Notes: generated by a model from the letters alone, not told the origin. Counted from the first letter of the stretch, positions 1-10,456 are shown. The stretch is 64,000 nucleotides of DNA from Planctomycetota bacterium (GCA_039819165.1 JBCBSM010000001.1:806001-870000), one strand, 5' to 3'. Numbers and translations: made by a program.

Positions 1-114
1 ACCGCGGGGCCGCCGGCAAGCCGCCGGACGCCTCCGCGTTAGCCCCTTCGAAACGCCGGGCCGTTCTCGCCGATCAAGGGGGCAGTCCGCGAGGCAATCA
101 AGGAGGACGCCGCG

Positions 115-996
115 ATGCCCAGCACGGGACACAGCCCCGACACCCGCACGCCGACGTGGCTGAGCATCGCCGCGATGCTGATGGCCGCCTGCCCCGCGCT
201 CGCCCAGGAGGGGACGGAACCGAAGGAGGGAGCCGCCCCGATCCTGGGCGGGCCGAGCGTCGAGGCCGCCGCGACCCGGGCCACGCTCGTCTCGCGGACC
301 TATGCCGGCGAACTCGAGCGGCTGTCCCGCCATCCCGCGGAGGCCGCTCTCGACTTCGTCGAGCCTCCCGAGGCCACGAGGCCCGCCATCGAGGCCATCC
401 TCGCCGAGCGGCGGGCGGTGCTCGACGGGCTGGTGATCGATCGCCTGGACCTGCTGATCAAGCTGGGCAACGGCGGCGGCGCGAGCGACCGCCGCGAGGC
501 CATCGCCGAGCTGGCCCGGGCGATGGCGCCGCTCGCCCGCAAGGGCGCCCTGGGCGACCGCATCCGCGCCGAGCTGCCGCCCGAGGCCGCCGCAGAACAC
601 GAGCGGCTCGAGCAGGAGTACAACGAGGCCGCGCTGGCCGATCGCGTACGGCTGCTCAGCGAGGAGCGTCGCGGCGGCGAGCGGGGCCTGCGATTCCGGG
701 CCCGCGCCATCGAGCGGCTGGTGGGACTGGGGGCCGAGGTCCGCAGCGCCTACGAACGCACGCTGCTGCAGCGGGCCCAGGAGCTCGACGAGCTGATCGC
801 CAAGCTCGACCTCACGCCCGATCAGGAGAGCAACGTCCGCCGCATCATCCAGCGGTACGGCGAGAAGACGCTCCTGAACCCCGACAAGCGATCGCAGACC
901 GAGCGGGACCGCCTCGGCGTGTTCCTCGAGGTGGCAAAGGAACTGACACCCGAACAGCGGCGGACGCTCATCCGCATCTCGCGGGGCGAGGCCTGA
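115..996 (+). CDS. Exported helical protein of unknown function
   Basis: A 293-residue protein I do not recognise. The first 30 residues look like a signal peptide: a hydrophobic stretch, then an A-L-A/Q cleavage site near residues 28-31, so it is probably periplasmic. The rest is rich in Glu, Arg, Ala and Leu with no Cys, which suggests long alpha helices or coiled coil. The C-terminal third has two short repeats of the type LTPDQE/LTPEQR, as in Spy/CpxP-like helical periplasmic proteins, but overall resemblance is weak. The ATG at 115 is preceded by AAGGAGG at an 8-base spacing, which fixes the start. It converges on the moxR gene 45 bases away. Confidence 0.7.
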   Translation: MPSTGHSPDTRTPTWLSIAAMLMAACPALAQEGTEPKEGAAPILGGPSVEAAATRATLVSRTYAGELERLSRHPAEAALDFVEPPEATRPAIEAILAERRAVLDGLVIDRLDLLIKLGNGGGASDRREAIAELARAMAPLARKGALGDRIRAELPPEAAAEHERLEQEYNEAALADRVRLLSEERRGGERGLRFRARAIERLVGLGAEVRSAYERTLLQRAQELDELIAKLDLTPDQESNVRRIIQRYGEKTLLNPDKRSQTERDRLGVFLEVAKELTPEQRRTLIRISRGEA

Positions 997-1041
997 ACGA
1001 CTGCAAATTGGCTGGATCCGAATAAGCCCGGACCCAAGCCA

Positions 1042-2091
<1,050 letters not shown>

Positions 2092-2166
2092 ATCGCGGCC
2101 CTCCGTGGGCCCGATCATACCGGCGGGGCCGCGCCGATGGCCGCACTCCGATGGCCGATGAGGTGC

Positions 2167-2195
2167 TTGGGCAAACGGCCGGTTTCCCGTATCAT
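2167..2195 (+). promoter_or_regulatory. Candidate sigma-70 type promoter for the 2258 hydrolase gene
   Basis: A TTGGGC box (2167-2172) and a TATCAT box (2190-2195) are separated by 17 bases, 62 bases upstream of the ATG at 2258. The -10 matches TATAAT in five of six positions; the -35 matches TTGACA in only three. Position, spacing and the lack of another candidate in the divergent moxR gap support it. Confidence 0.4.
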
Positions 2196-2257
2196 GCCAC
2201 CGAGGCTCCAGGCACGCGCCACCCGAGCGGCCACGCAAGAGAGAAAGAGGGACATCC

Positions 2258-4438
2258 ATGCCCACGCGTTCCGCACGCGCCGCCGCTCTGGCCGCCGCCA
2301 TCCTCCCGGTGCTCGCCAGCGCCGCCCTCGCGCAGCCGTCGTGCCCGGCCGACCTCGATGGCGACGGCGAGCTGACCGCCCTGGACTTCCTCGCCTTCCA
2401 GACGCTCTTCGACGCCGAAGACCCCGCCGCCGACTTCGACGGAGACGGCCGCTTGCTCATCCTCGACTTCCTGGCCTACCTCAACGCCTTCAACGCGGGC
2501 TGTCCGGGCGAGCCGATCGCCACCCAGCTCGCCGGCGTCGCGCTGGATGCCTATCCCCACTTCCAGTACGTCCGCGCCTTCAATGCGGGCGACGTCGTTC
2601 GCGTGTCGATCGATCCCGATCGATTCCCGGCGATCCGCGGAGTCACCGCGGACATCTACCTCGTCGCCGCGAGGTCGGCCGACGAATGGGCGAGCGATCC
2701 AACGCTGGCCGACGTGCGGCCGAGCGGGCCGCAGGAACATGCGTTCCTTGCGGCCTCGGTGGAGGACGCCGCGGTTGCGCTCGCCGCATCCGAGCTGCTC
2801 GCCGCGGGCACGGGGCTGGCGATCTCCGGCGGCTACGACGTCGTGATCGACGCCGATCGCGACGGCCTGCTCGGCGCGGGCGACTTCATCGACGGCCTCG
2901 GCAGCGACGATCAACCCCCCGAACGAGGCTTCAGCGTCTACACCGACCTGACCCAGCCCGGCCCGCTCACCCCGACCACGGTGGACACCTCGACCATCCG
3001 CGGCGACCTGCGGCTGACCTACCCCGCCGAGATCGCGTCGGCCGGCCCGCTGCCGCTGGTGGTGATCGCCCACGGCGGCGGCCACGACTTCCGCTGGTAT
3101 GACTACCTCCAGGACCACCTGTCGAGCTGGGGCTGGATCACCGTCAGCACGCGGAACTTCAGCGCGGGCACCGGCCTGAGCATGCTGCTGCAGACCGAGA
3201 CCGTCATCGAGACGCAGGCGACCCTCGCCGGCGGCGTGCTCGACGGCTTCCTCGACGACTCGCGCATCGCCTGGATCGGCCACAGCGCCGGCGGCCGGGA
3301 GGCCGTCATCGGCGCCGAGCGGCTGCACACCGGCGACTTCGTGCCCCGCAGCTACGGCACGGGAGACATCGTGCTGCTGAGCGCCATCGCCGCCAACAGC
3401 GTCGGCGACTTCGCCCGCATCGACGGCGATCCCGGCCCCATCACCTTCCACATGATGTGGGGCGCCGCCGACGGCGACATCACCGGCCGGCCCGCCGAGC
3501 AGACCGTGCCCTTCCGCCACTACGACCGCGCGCGGGGCGTCAAGCACTCCACCTACATCCACGGCGCCGACCACAACGACTTCAATTGCTGCGGATTCGA
3601 CGACTTCGCCGGCCCGCCCGCCACCGAGATCGGCCGCGCCGAGAGCCAGCGGATCGCCCAAGCGATCTACCTCGCGCTGCTCAAGCACCACGCCGAGGGC
3701 GACGCCGACGCGATCGACTATCTCACCCGCCCCTGGGAGCAGTTCCGCCCGGCATCGGTCAGCCCCGGCACCACGGTCGTGCACATGCACCGGTCCGATC
3801 CCGTCGCCGCCGCCAGCGGGATCATCGACGACTTCCAGCGCAACCCATCCACAACGACCAGCAGCTCGGGCGGAGCCGTCTCGATCGGCGTGGACAACCT
3901 CGTCGAGACCAAGCTCAGCGACACCGATGGCTCCTTCACCTGGTCGCCCACTAGTCCGGCCAACGGCATGACCTACGCCTTTACGCAATTCGACCGATCG
4001 CGGGGCGCCATCTTCGACTTCGACGGCGCCGGCTTCCTCGAGTTCGCGATCACGCCGGACCTCGCCGACGCCACCGGCTACGACCACCTCAGCTTCCGGG
4101 CGTGCCAGGGCACGCGGCACCCACTCACCACGGCCGACCTGGGAGACGTTGACCTGACCGTGTCGATCATCGACGGCGACCGCCGCAGCGGCTCGATCCG
4201 GATCAGCGCCTACGGCGGCGGCATCGAGGAGCCCTACCAGCGCACCGGTGCCGGCGACGGCACGGGCTGGCAGAACGAGTTCGAGACCGTCCGCATCCGC
4301 CTCACCGACTTCCTGGCCGGTGGCACCCAGGTCGATCTCTCCAATCTGGCCGTGGTTCGATTCGACTTCGGCCCGGACTCGGGCGCCGCCCGCGGACGGC
4401 TCGGTCTGGACGACATCGAGTTCGTCGCCGACCGCTGA
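2258..4438 (+). CDS. Exported dockerin-like alpha/beta hydrolase (paralogue A)
   Basis: A 726-residue exported protein. A signal peptide (about 1-25, ending ALA/Q) is followed directly by two EF-hand/dockerin-type repeats: DLDGDGELTALDFLAFQ near residue 30 and DFDGDGRLLILDFLAY near residue 60. The middle is an alpha/beta-hydrolase domain with an oxyanion-type HGGGHD (around 272), the nucleophile elbow GHSAGG (around 343) and a likely catalytic His in HGADHND (around 437). The last 200 residues are Ser/Thr/Gly-rich and beta-like, perhaps a binding domain. It should be a secreted serine esterase or related hydrolase; the substrate is unknown. The protein at 52325-54505 has the same length, domain order and motifs and is a clear paralogue. 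Confidence 0.85.
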   Translation: MPTRSARAAALAAAILPVLASAALAQPSCPADLDGDGELTALDFLAFQTLFDAEDPAADFDGDGRLLILDFLAYLNAFNAGCPGEPIATQLAGVALDAYPHFQYVRAFNAGDVVRVSIDPDRFPAIRGVTADIYLVAARSADEWASDPTLADVRPSGPQEHAFLAASVEDAAVALAASELLAAGTGLAISGGYDVVIDADRDGLLGAGDFIDGLGSDDQPPERGFSVYTDLTQPGPLTPTTVDTSTIRGDLRLTYPAEIASAGPLPLVVIAHGGGHDFRWYDYLQDHLSSWGWITVSTRNFSAGTGLSMLLQTETVIETQATLAGGVLDGFLDDSRIAWIGHSAGGREAVIGAERLHTGDFVPRSYGTGDIVLLSAIAANSVGDFARIDGDPGPITFHMMWGAADGDITGRPAEQTVPFRHYDRARGVKHSTYIHGADHNDFNCCGFDDFAGPPATEIGRAESQRIAQAIYLALLKHHAEGDADAIDYLTRPWEQFRPASVSPGTTVVHMHRSDPVAAASGIIDDFQRNPSTTTSSSGGAVSIGVDNLVETKLSDTDGSFTWSPTSPANGMTYAFTQFDRSRGAIFDFDGAGFLEFAITPDLADATGYDHLSFRACQGTRHPLTTADLGDVDLTVSIIDGDRRSGSIRISAYGGGIEEPYQRTGAGDGTGWQNEFETVRIRLTDFLAGGTQVDLSNLAVVRFDFGPDSGAARGRLGLDDIEFVADR

Positions 4439-4541
4439 GCACGGCGCGGCATCTGGCCGGCCACCTTCCCCCGCCTATGACCACACCGCGGATCTCGTCA
4501 TCCGCAGTCGTAGCTGTCTCGGATAGAAGGGGAGTTCGAGC

Positions 4542-5771
4542 ATGAAGTGCATACTCGTCGTGGTCCTGCTGCAGATGGTCATGCTCCTGCCCGCATGCGG
4601 ATCCCCCAGAGCGATGGGCGACGCATCCCAGCACCCCATGGCCGCCGCCCGGATGGACCACGCGTGCCTGGTGACCCGGGACGACGAGCGGCTCATCGCC
4701 TGGTACCGCGACGTGCTGGGATTCGTCGTCGAGGTGCACTGGGAAGCCCCCGACGTCGTCCCCGGCGCCCGCCTGTCCTACCTCGTGCATCCCTCGGGAT
4801 TCCGCCTCGAGATCGTCGGCGATCCGAACGCGGCGCCGCAGGCCCCGGCGCAGACCGTGCCGGCGGACTTCGCCGCCGCCGGCTACCGGCACCTCTGCTT
4901 CGCCGTGGACGACGTGGACGCCGCCCGCCGCGAGATGATCGCGCGTGGCGCCATCGCGATGGGCGAGCCCTTCGACTACCCGCTGCTCAGCCGGCGGCTG
5001 GCCTTCCTGCAGGACCCCGATGGCAACGTCATCGAGATCGTCCAGCCCATGGCGGGCGCGGGCGTCCTTCCGGGCCACCTGCTCCAAGCGGCGCACGGCA
5101 TCGAGGGCCACGTCACCGTCATCACCACGATGCAGTCCCGCGCCGGCACCGAGCGCGATCTCGAGCACCGGCTGGCAGCCATCGATCGGGCGGGCGCCGT
5201 CCGCTGGCAGGCACTCCGCAACCCGGAGGTCGCCGGTCGCTACGCGATCGTCCAGACATGGGAAAACACCGACGCCCTCGAACGCCACGCCTCGAGCAAC
5301 CAGGGGCAATTCGAGACGATCACGGACCTGCTGCACGGTCCGCCGCTTGCGCAGCTGCTCAGATCCAGCGAGCAGCCGGATGCTCCGCGGCGAGCGCTGC
5401 CCGACCAGCAAGAAACGCCGCTGCTCGATGCACTCCGGACGCGTGTCCGCGCCGCCGCGAGCCTGGACGAGCCGTTCGTGCTCGTCGTGCGGCTCCCAAT
5501 GACCGTCGACGGCGATGCCACGACCGATGCGGCGGCATGGGCCCACTCGATCGCCCGTGCGACCCGCGCCGAGCCGCGGAACGGCGACTACGCGTTCTTC
5601 CGAGAGGCCGACGACCATCGCGCCTGGGTGCTGCTCGAGCGATGGCCCGAGTTCGCCGCCATGGAGGAGCACGTCACCCTGCCGCACTTCGGCGACCTGA
5701 TGCGGCTGCTCGCCGCGTACGGCGGCGACCGTCGCCGCGCCGAACTGTACGTGCCGCTTGTCGCTCCGTAG
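4542..5771 (+). CDS. Lipoprotein with VOC (glyoxalase-like) and ABM-like domains
   Basis: A 409-residue predicted lipoprotein. The N-terminus is hydrophobic with lipobox L-P-A-C (Cys19), so it should be tethered to a membrane. Residues about 38-165 form a vicinal-oxygen-chelate fold: the paired beta-alpha-beta motifs begin MDHACLV and HLCFAVDD, and FRLEIV and VIEIVQP supply typical Glu metal-ligand positions. Two further segments (about 195-285 and 315-405) resemble antibiotic-biosynthesis-monooxygenase-like ferredoxin folds, including YAIVQTWENTDALERH and WVLLERWPEFAAMEEH. VOC enzymes are usually cytoplasmic, so an exported VOC plus two ABM modules is unusual. The reaction is unknown. It converges on the PDZ gene across a hairpin. 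Confidence 0.75.
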   Translation: MKCILVVVLLQMVMLLPACGSPRAMGDASQHPMAAARMDHACLVTRDDERLIAWYRDVLGFVVEVHWEAPDVVPGARLSYLVHPSGFRLEIVGDPNAAPQAPAQTVPADFAAAGYRHLCFAVDDVDAARREMIARGAIAMGEPFDYPLLSRRLAFLQDPDGNVIEIVQPMAGAGVLPGHLLQAAHGIEGHVTVITTMQSRAGTERDLEHRLAAIDRAGAVRWQALRNPEVAGRYAIVQTWENTDALERHASSNQGQFETITDLLHGPPLAQLLRSSEQPDAPRRALPDQQETPLLDALRTRVRAAASLDEPFVLVVRLPMTVDGDATTDAAAWAHSIARATRAEPRNGDYAFFREADDHRAWVLLERWPEFAAMEEHVTLPHFGDLMRLLAAYGGDRRRAELYVPLVAP

Positions 5772-5854
5772 GAACGCCGAGCATCACCATGCGGCCTATC
5801 CGCGGCCGCCCTTCATCGCGCTCACGCCGCGTGTAGTTCACCCCCAAACGGACC

Positions 5855-5889
5855 GCCGGGCCTGGATCCTGCCCGATCCAAGGCCCGGC
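5855..5889. terminator. Hairpin between convergent genes, possible bidirectional terminator
   Basis: GCCGGGCCTGGATC (5855-5868) pairs with GATCCAAGGCCCGGC (5875-5889, one bulged A) around a 6-base loop. It lies in the 269-base gap between convergent genes ending at 5771 and 6041. There is no clear T tract on either strand, so it may be an intrinsic terminator of the GC-rich type or only a structured spacer. The rest of the gap shows nothing. Confidence 0.5.
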
Positions 5890-6040
5890 GTAGGGGAGGT
5901 CACGGCGACGCGGAGCCCGGCGGGTCAGGCGCCGGGGCGTCCGCGGCCGCGTGAGTTCGGTATCCTGCTTCTTCCGATCCGGAGGGCCGGAGTTGCACGG
6001 CGAGTGCAAAAATTCCGCCCTGGATCGCTCGCAGGACCCG

Positions 6041-7435
6041 CTAGCGGCCACCGCCCGAACGGCCGCGGGCGCGATCACGCTCCAGCGACTGCTCCAGGCG
6101 ATGCATCAGCCTCTCGACCATGGCCTCCATGCGGTCCTCGAAGCGCTCGATGGCGTCCTCGAAGCGATCCTCGAAGTCCTCCAGGCGATCCTCGAGGGCC
6201 TCGAGGCGGTCCTCCATCGACTCGGAGTCGAAGCCCTGCCACTCCTGGGGCGGCAGCCGGAAGGTGAAGCCCTGGCCCGGCTGGTGCTCGGCCCAGAAGC
6301 GGGCGCCATCGCCCTCGAGCTCGCGGAGCCGCGCCAGCGCGTCGTTCTGCATGCCGCGGAGTTCCTCGGCGTCGAAGGTGAACGCCTGCTGCTGGTTCTT
6401 CCGCAGCGCCTCGATGGCCCGCCGCATCGCGTGCTGGGCGTGCTCGTGGGCCTCGTGGGCCTCGTGGGCGGCCTCGCCCTGCAGCCGCGCGATCATCTCG
6501 GCGGCCTGCTTCAGCGCGGCTTCGGCCTGCTCGGCGTGATCCATGGCCCGGCCTTGGCCCTGGCCCTGCGCGCCCCGCCACGGGTTGGCGTCCTGCGCAC
6601 GCGGCGCCGCCGGGGGTGCGGGCGGACGCGCGCCGACGCCCCCGCCGGCGGTCGGAGCACGGCCCAGCGCGGTCGCGTCGAAGGCCTCCAGCTTCACGTC
6701 AAAGGTCTTGGCCTGCCCCTTGCGGATGACCTTGACCTTGACCTTCTTGCCCGGTTCGGCCTTCCGGAGCACCACGCGGATGTCGTCGGCCGAGCGCGGC
6801 TCGGCGTGGTCGCCGAAGCCCACGATGATGTCCTTGGCTTTCAGCCCGGCCTTGGCGGCGGGCAGCCCGTCGATCACCCGCTCCAGCAGCACGGCCCTGT
6901 CGCCGTCCAGCCCCAGGTGCTCCAGCAGCACGTTGTCGGGCTCGCCCATCACGACGCCAAACATCACGCGGGGCTGGTCAGTGGCGTCCTGGACCTGCGC
7001 GACGCCGACGCGGACGGCCGGCGCGGGCCGTGCAAGCTGCACGATCTCCAGCTCGGGAGCCACGCCACCCAGCAGCGTCACGGGGGCCGAGGGCGCCCGC
7101 GGCACGCGGAAGGTCACCGCGCGGCCGGTGTCGTCGAGAACCACGATGGTGTCGCCCTTCCGCTCGATGCGGCTGGCGTCGACCTTCTTGCCGTTGATCT
7201 CCGCCGTCAGCTTGCCGTTGCGCTCCCGCACGGTCACGGCGTGGCCGTCCTGCGAGCGGGTCATCACGATCTCGCGGACCGACTGGGTCGGGGCGGTCTC
7301 GGCGACCACCTCGTAGCGGTCCGCGGTCGGGGCGGCGTCCTGCGGGGTGAGCGCGATCGCCGCCGCCGGCAGACCGGCGATGGCGGCAAGAGTGAGAGCG
7401 GTGCGCGAGAATGCCCTGGTACGAAAACGAGTCAT
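6041..7435 (-). CDS. Exported PDZ-domain protein with coiled-coil tail
   Basis: A 464-residue protein with an N-terminal signal peptide (about 1-28). Residues about 160-250 form a PDZ domain: FGVVMGE, the G-L-PAAKAGLKAKDIIVGFG core and KVIRKGQ/DVKLEAF strands, as in HtrA- and S1C-associated peptide-binding domains. No protease domain is present. The last 65 residues are a repetitive charged coiled coil of ED-R-[LF]-E units, ending in a short basic Gly-rich tail. The ATG at 7435 follows AGGAGG at 8 bases. It lies 209 bases downstream, in the same direction, of the ECF sigma/anti-sigma pair, so it could be a regulon target or envelope-stress sensor; that is inference. Confidence 0.8.
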   Translation of the reverse strand: MTRFRTRAFSRTALTLAAIAGLPAAAIALTPQDAAPTADRYEVVAETAPTQSVREIVMTRSQDGHAVTVRERNGKLTAEINGKKVDASRIERKGDTIVVLDDTGRAVTFRVPRAPSAPVTLLGGVAPELEIVQLARPAPAVRVGVAQVQDATDQPRVMFGVVMGEPDNVLLEHLGLDGDRAVLLERVIDGLPAAKAGLKAKDIIVGFGDHAEPRSADDIRVVLRKAEPGKKVKVKVIRKGQAKTFDVKLEAFDATALGRAPTAGGGVGARPPAPPAAPRAQDANPWRGAQGQGQGRAMDHAEQAEAALKQAAEMIARLQGEAAHEAHEAHEHAQHAMRRAIEALRKNQQQAFTFDAEELRGMQNDALARLRELEGDGARFWAEHQPGQGFTFRLPPQEWQGFDSESMEDRLEALEDRLEDFEDRFEDAIERFEDRMEAMVERLMHRLEQSLERDRARGRSGGGR

Positions 7436-7644
7436 GGATCGGTCCTCCTGCGGTCAGAATCCGATTGGCCGGTGCATCCCAAAGCGAATGCGTGGATGCG
7501 GGCCGGTGCATGATGGACACGCGGCGCGGGCAGCTCGTCGCGCACGTGGAATGCGGACGCATCGCCCGCCCGTTGGCTACTGGAACGCTCCCGGCAGACG
7601 GCCGAGAAGCGGTATCGCGATGTGGCACCCCCGCGCCACATCGC

Positions 7645-8547
7645 CTACATCGGCCCCGACGTCGGCCGGCTGAGCCGCATGGGCACCGGCCGCGGCGTGT
7701 TGGTGTCGTCGGGCTTCACCTGATACAGGTCGGCCTCGTCGATCACAGTCCGCTCGACGAATCGCCTGAGGTAGACCAGTTCGACGCGGCCATCGGGCAG
7801 CCGGCGGGCCTGCAGCAGCATCCGCTCGGGCAGTTCGCTGGACTCGCCGGCGCTCGCCAGCATGAACGGCTCGCCGGGCGAGACCATGCCGGGGCGGGAC
7901 CCGCCCGCGTCGCCGGCCATCTCGCGACGCAACTCGGCGGCCGCCTGCGCCCGGCGCTGCTCGAGTCCCTCCCGCACCAGCGTCGTCGGCACCTGCTCGA
8001 GGGGACCGACGAAGTAGTCCGTTTCGTCGAAGGACGGCGCTCGGGCGATGTCGATCGACTCCTCACCAACCAGCTGCCCCGCTGACGCTTGCTGGCCAAC
8101 CCAATCCGCGGGAGCCTGCGGCGGAGCGACCGGCGGCGGATCGGCCGGCGGTGGATCGGCCGCGACCATCGTGCCCTCGCGATCGGGCGCACCGCCCAGG
8201 CCGAAGGCCTGCGGCAGCATCCACGCGGCGACGACCGCCGCCGCCGCCCAGCCGACCCAGCCCGCCGCACGAACGACCGCGACCGGCCGCAGCCGGCCCG
8301 CGGGCAGCTGGTCGAGGGGCACCTCCACGCCGTCGGCCACCGAGATGGCATCGCCGACGATACGGGCGAGTTCCGCCTGGGCGTGCTGCGCCTCGAACAG
8401 CTCCCGCCACAGAGATGGATCGTCCTCGGCCATCGCACGCAGCAGGGCCCAGTCCTGGGCGCTCGCCGCGTCATCGACGACCCGTGTGATGAGCAGGTCG
8501 CGATCGGGCGGGCTGGGGCTATCGCTTCGGGGCTCCGTGTTGCTCAT
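7645..8547 (-). CDS. Probable membrane anti-sigma factor
   Basis: A 300-residue single-pass membrane protein. It has a roughly 85-residue acidic cytoplasmic N-terminal region, one transmembrane helix (about 87-112, W-V-G-W-AAAAVVAAWML) and a Pro-rich extracytoplasmic part. Its ATG overlaps the TGA of the upstream ECF sigma gene (ATGA at 8544-8547), the usual arrangement for an anti-sigma factor. The zinc anti-sigma HxxxCxxC motif is absent, so any inhibitory domain is of another kind. The assignment rests on topology and coupling rather than a recognised domain. Confidence 0.65.
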   Translation of the reverse strand: MSNTEPRSDSPSPPDRDLLITRVVDDAASAQDWALLRAMAEDDPSLWRELFEAQHAQAELARIVGDAISVADGVEVPLDQLPAGRLRPVAVVRAAGWVGWAAAAVVAAWMLPQAFGLGGAPDREGTMVAADPPPADPPPVAPPQAPADWVGQQASAGQLVGEESIDIARAPSFDETDYFVGPLEQVPTTLVREGLEQRRAQAAAELRREMAGDAGGSRPGMVSPGEPFMLASAGESSELPERMLLQARRLPDGRVELVYLRRFVERTVIDEADLYQVKPDDTNTPRPVPMRLSRPTSGPM

Positions 8548-9194
8548 GGGTCCATTCCTCGCCAGCGATCGGCTGGTGTGCCGATCCGCTCGGCTTCGCG
8601 CTCGCGGGCGCTCGCGATCCGTTCCCGCAGCATGCGGCGGCCGCGTGCGATCCGCGTCTCGATCGTCGTCTCCGGCAGGCCCGTCAGCTCGCTGATGGCC
8701 TTGTAGTTCATGCCCCGCACGCAGCGGAGCACCAGGGGCTCGCGGTAGCCCTCGGGCAGATCGGCGATCAGGCCCAGCAGCCACCGCGCTTCGTCGCTCC
8801 GCTCGGGCGCCGCGGGCGTCTCGTCGGGCGCTTGCTCGCCCGCGAAACGGCCCGGGTCGCTCGCCGCCTGCGCGTCCAGCGCTCTGCGGCGGCGGGTCTT
8901 CTTGCGTCCGGCGGCGCGGGCGGCGTTGATGGCGACCGTTCGCAGCCAGGGCCGAAGCGCCGCGGACGTGCGCAGCTCGCCAACGCTGCGCACAAAGGTC
9001 GCGGCGATGTCCTGCAACATGTCGTCGAGCTCGCCATCTCGTGGCATGTGGGCGAGCACGATGGCGGCGACCCACCGGCGGTGCGATTGCCACAGACGCT
9101 GTATGGACTCGCCGTCCCCGGCCATGGCCCGCTCGACGAGCCGCGGATCGACCTGCCGGCGAGCGGCGGCCGCGGATGCTTCGGCTGGACTCAC
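8544..9194 (-). CDS. ECF-type RNA polymerase sigma factor
   Basis: A 216-residue sigma-70 family protein with only regions 2 and 4. Region 2 includes LWQSHRRWVAAIV and ELDDMLQDIAATFV. Region 4 is a clear helix-turn-helix: LPEGYREPLVLRCVRG, then NYKAISELTGLPETTIETR with a basic tail. I chose GTG at 9194 because GGAGG lies 5 bases upstream; an upstream ATG at 9359 would add 55 low-complexity residues. It is translationally coupled to the membrane protein behind it, so the pair probably forms a sigma/anti-sigma switch. It is divergent from tatC across 218 bases, where I found no convincing ECF promoter. Confidence 0.85.
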   Translation of the reverse strand: MSPAEASAAAARRQVDPRLVERAMAGDGESIQRLWQSHRRWVAAIVLAHMPRDGELDDMLQDIAATFVRSVGELRTSAALRPWLRTVAINAARAAGRKKTRRRRALDAQAASDPGRFAGEQAPDETPAAPERSDEARWLLGLIADLPEGYREPLVLRCVRGMNYKAISELTGLPETTIETRIARGRRMLRERIASAREREAERIGTPADRWRGMDP

Positions 9195-9412
9195 GATCGC
9201 CTCCGGTTGCAACCCACTCGGACTCCATCCCGCAACGGGCTCCGCACTTGGCCCGGATGCGCCCTGCGGGTTCCCCCGGCGTGCGGACCCAAGAAATTGC
9301 GGACGGCGGGCATGCCCTCCGCTATCGTCGCGTTCCGATATCGGGTTCGCGCCTTGCACCGATCCCGGCCGGATGCGGGGGATGCCGGGGAGGCCGACGC
9401 GCAGGACGGCGT

Positions 9413-10456
9413 ATGTTGGGTTCTCGTTCGCATGACTCCTCGCCCCGCGACGCCTCCATGCCGCTGGGCGACCACCTCGACGACCTCCGCCGCCGGCTGA
9501 TCCTCGCGGGCCTCGGCCTGCTGCCCATCGTCGTGCTCGCCTTCGTCTTCGGGACGTGGCTGATCGACACGATGTTCCAGCCGCTGTACGCGGCGCAGAA
9601 GGCCCGCGGCTATCCGCCCGGCGCCCAGGCCACCGGGCCGCTGGAGAGCTTCGGCACCTACCTGCGGGTGGCCTTCGCGGTCGCCATCGTGCTCGGGCTG
9701 CCCTGGCTGCTCTACCAGGCCTGGAAGTTCGTCGCCCCGGGGCTCTACGCCGCCGAGCGGCGCTTCGTGTACGTCCTGGCGCCGCTCAGCGTGCTGCTGA
9801 CCATCCTCTCGGTGCTCTTCCTCTACTTCGTGATGCTGCCGGTGGTGCTGGCGTTCTTCCTGGGCTTCGGTAAGGCGCTGGGCGAGCTGGACCCCGGCGA
9901 GGCCAGCCCTCCCGCTGGGATCGCCTATCCGAGCGTGCCGGTGCTCGATGGCGATCCGCCGTCGCCCGAGCTCGGCAGCATGTGGGCCAACACGAGGCTC
10001 CAGCAGCTCCGCATCGCCGTACCGGCGCGCACGGCGGTCGTGGACGAGTCGTCGGAGTCCGCAGCCTTGGCGGCCCCCGCGGTGCGCGTGCTCGGCGTGC
10101 CGCTGGGCGAAACGGCGGGCCTGAGCCAGCAGTACCGCATGACCGAGTACGTGCGGTTGATGTTCCAGCTCGCGATGGCGCTGTCGGTCGGCTTCCAGAC
10201 ACCCGTGGTCGTGCTGCTGCTGGGGTGGGCGGGCCTGATCGTGCCCGAAGAGATGGGTCGCTATCGCCGCTACGCCGTGCTCGCAGCGGTCGTCGTGGGC
10301 GCGGTGCTGACGCCGGCCGACCCGGTGTCGATGGTCGTGCTCGCGGCGCCGCTGTACCTGCTCTACGAGTTCGGCCTGCTGCTGTGCCGGGTGCTGCCGG
10401 CCGAGCGCGTCGCCGGGGCGCGCCGCGAGGGCGACGTTGACGACGAGGGCGCCTGA
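9413..10456 (+). CDS. tatC: Sec-independent protein translocase TatC
   Basis: A 347-residue multi-spanning membrane protein. The N-terminus has the TatC signature HLDDLRRRL with the first helix behind it; later come PWLLYQAWKFVAPGLYAAERR and a TPADPVSM-type segment before the last helices. TatC binds twin-arginine signal peptides with TatB. Most TatC proteins are about 250 residues; this one carries an extra hydrophilic loop of about 90 residues between GFGKALGE and MTEYVRLMFQ. I chose the ATG at 9413 because AGGA lies 6 bases upstream; ATG at 9458, directly before the signature, is an alternative. tatA and tatB are not in the window. Confidence 0.9.
   Translation: MLGSRSHDSSPRDASMPLGDHLDDLRRRLILAGLGLLPIVVLAFVFGTWLIDTMFQPLYAAQKARGYPPGAQATGPLESFGTYLRVAFAVAIVLGLPWLLYQAWKFVAPGLYAAERRFVYVLAPLSVLLTILSVLFLYFVMLPVVLAFFLGFGKALGELDPGEASPPAGIAYPSVPVLDGDPPSPELGSMWANTRLQQLRIAVPARTAVVDESSESAALAAPAVRVLGVPLGETAGLSQQYRMTEYVRLMFQLAMALSVGFQTPVVVLLLGWAGLIVPEEMGRYRRYAVLAAVVVGAVLTPADPVSMVVLAAPLYLLYEFGLLLCRVLPAERVAGARREGDVDDEGA

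Noticed and set aside
1-114. The 3' end of an upstream gene ending at a TAG at 40-42
   Set aside because: Only 13 codons would be visible, with no recognisable sequence, and another frame stays open across the region.
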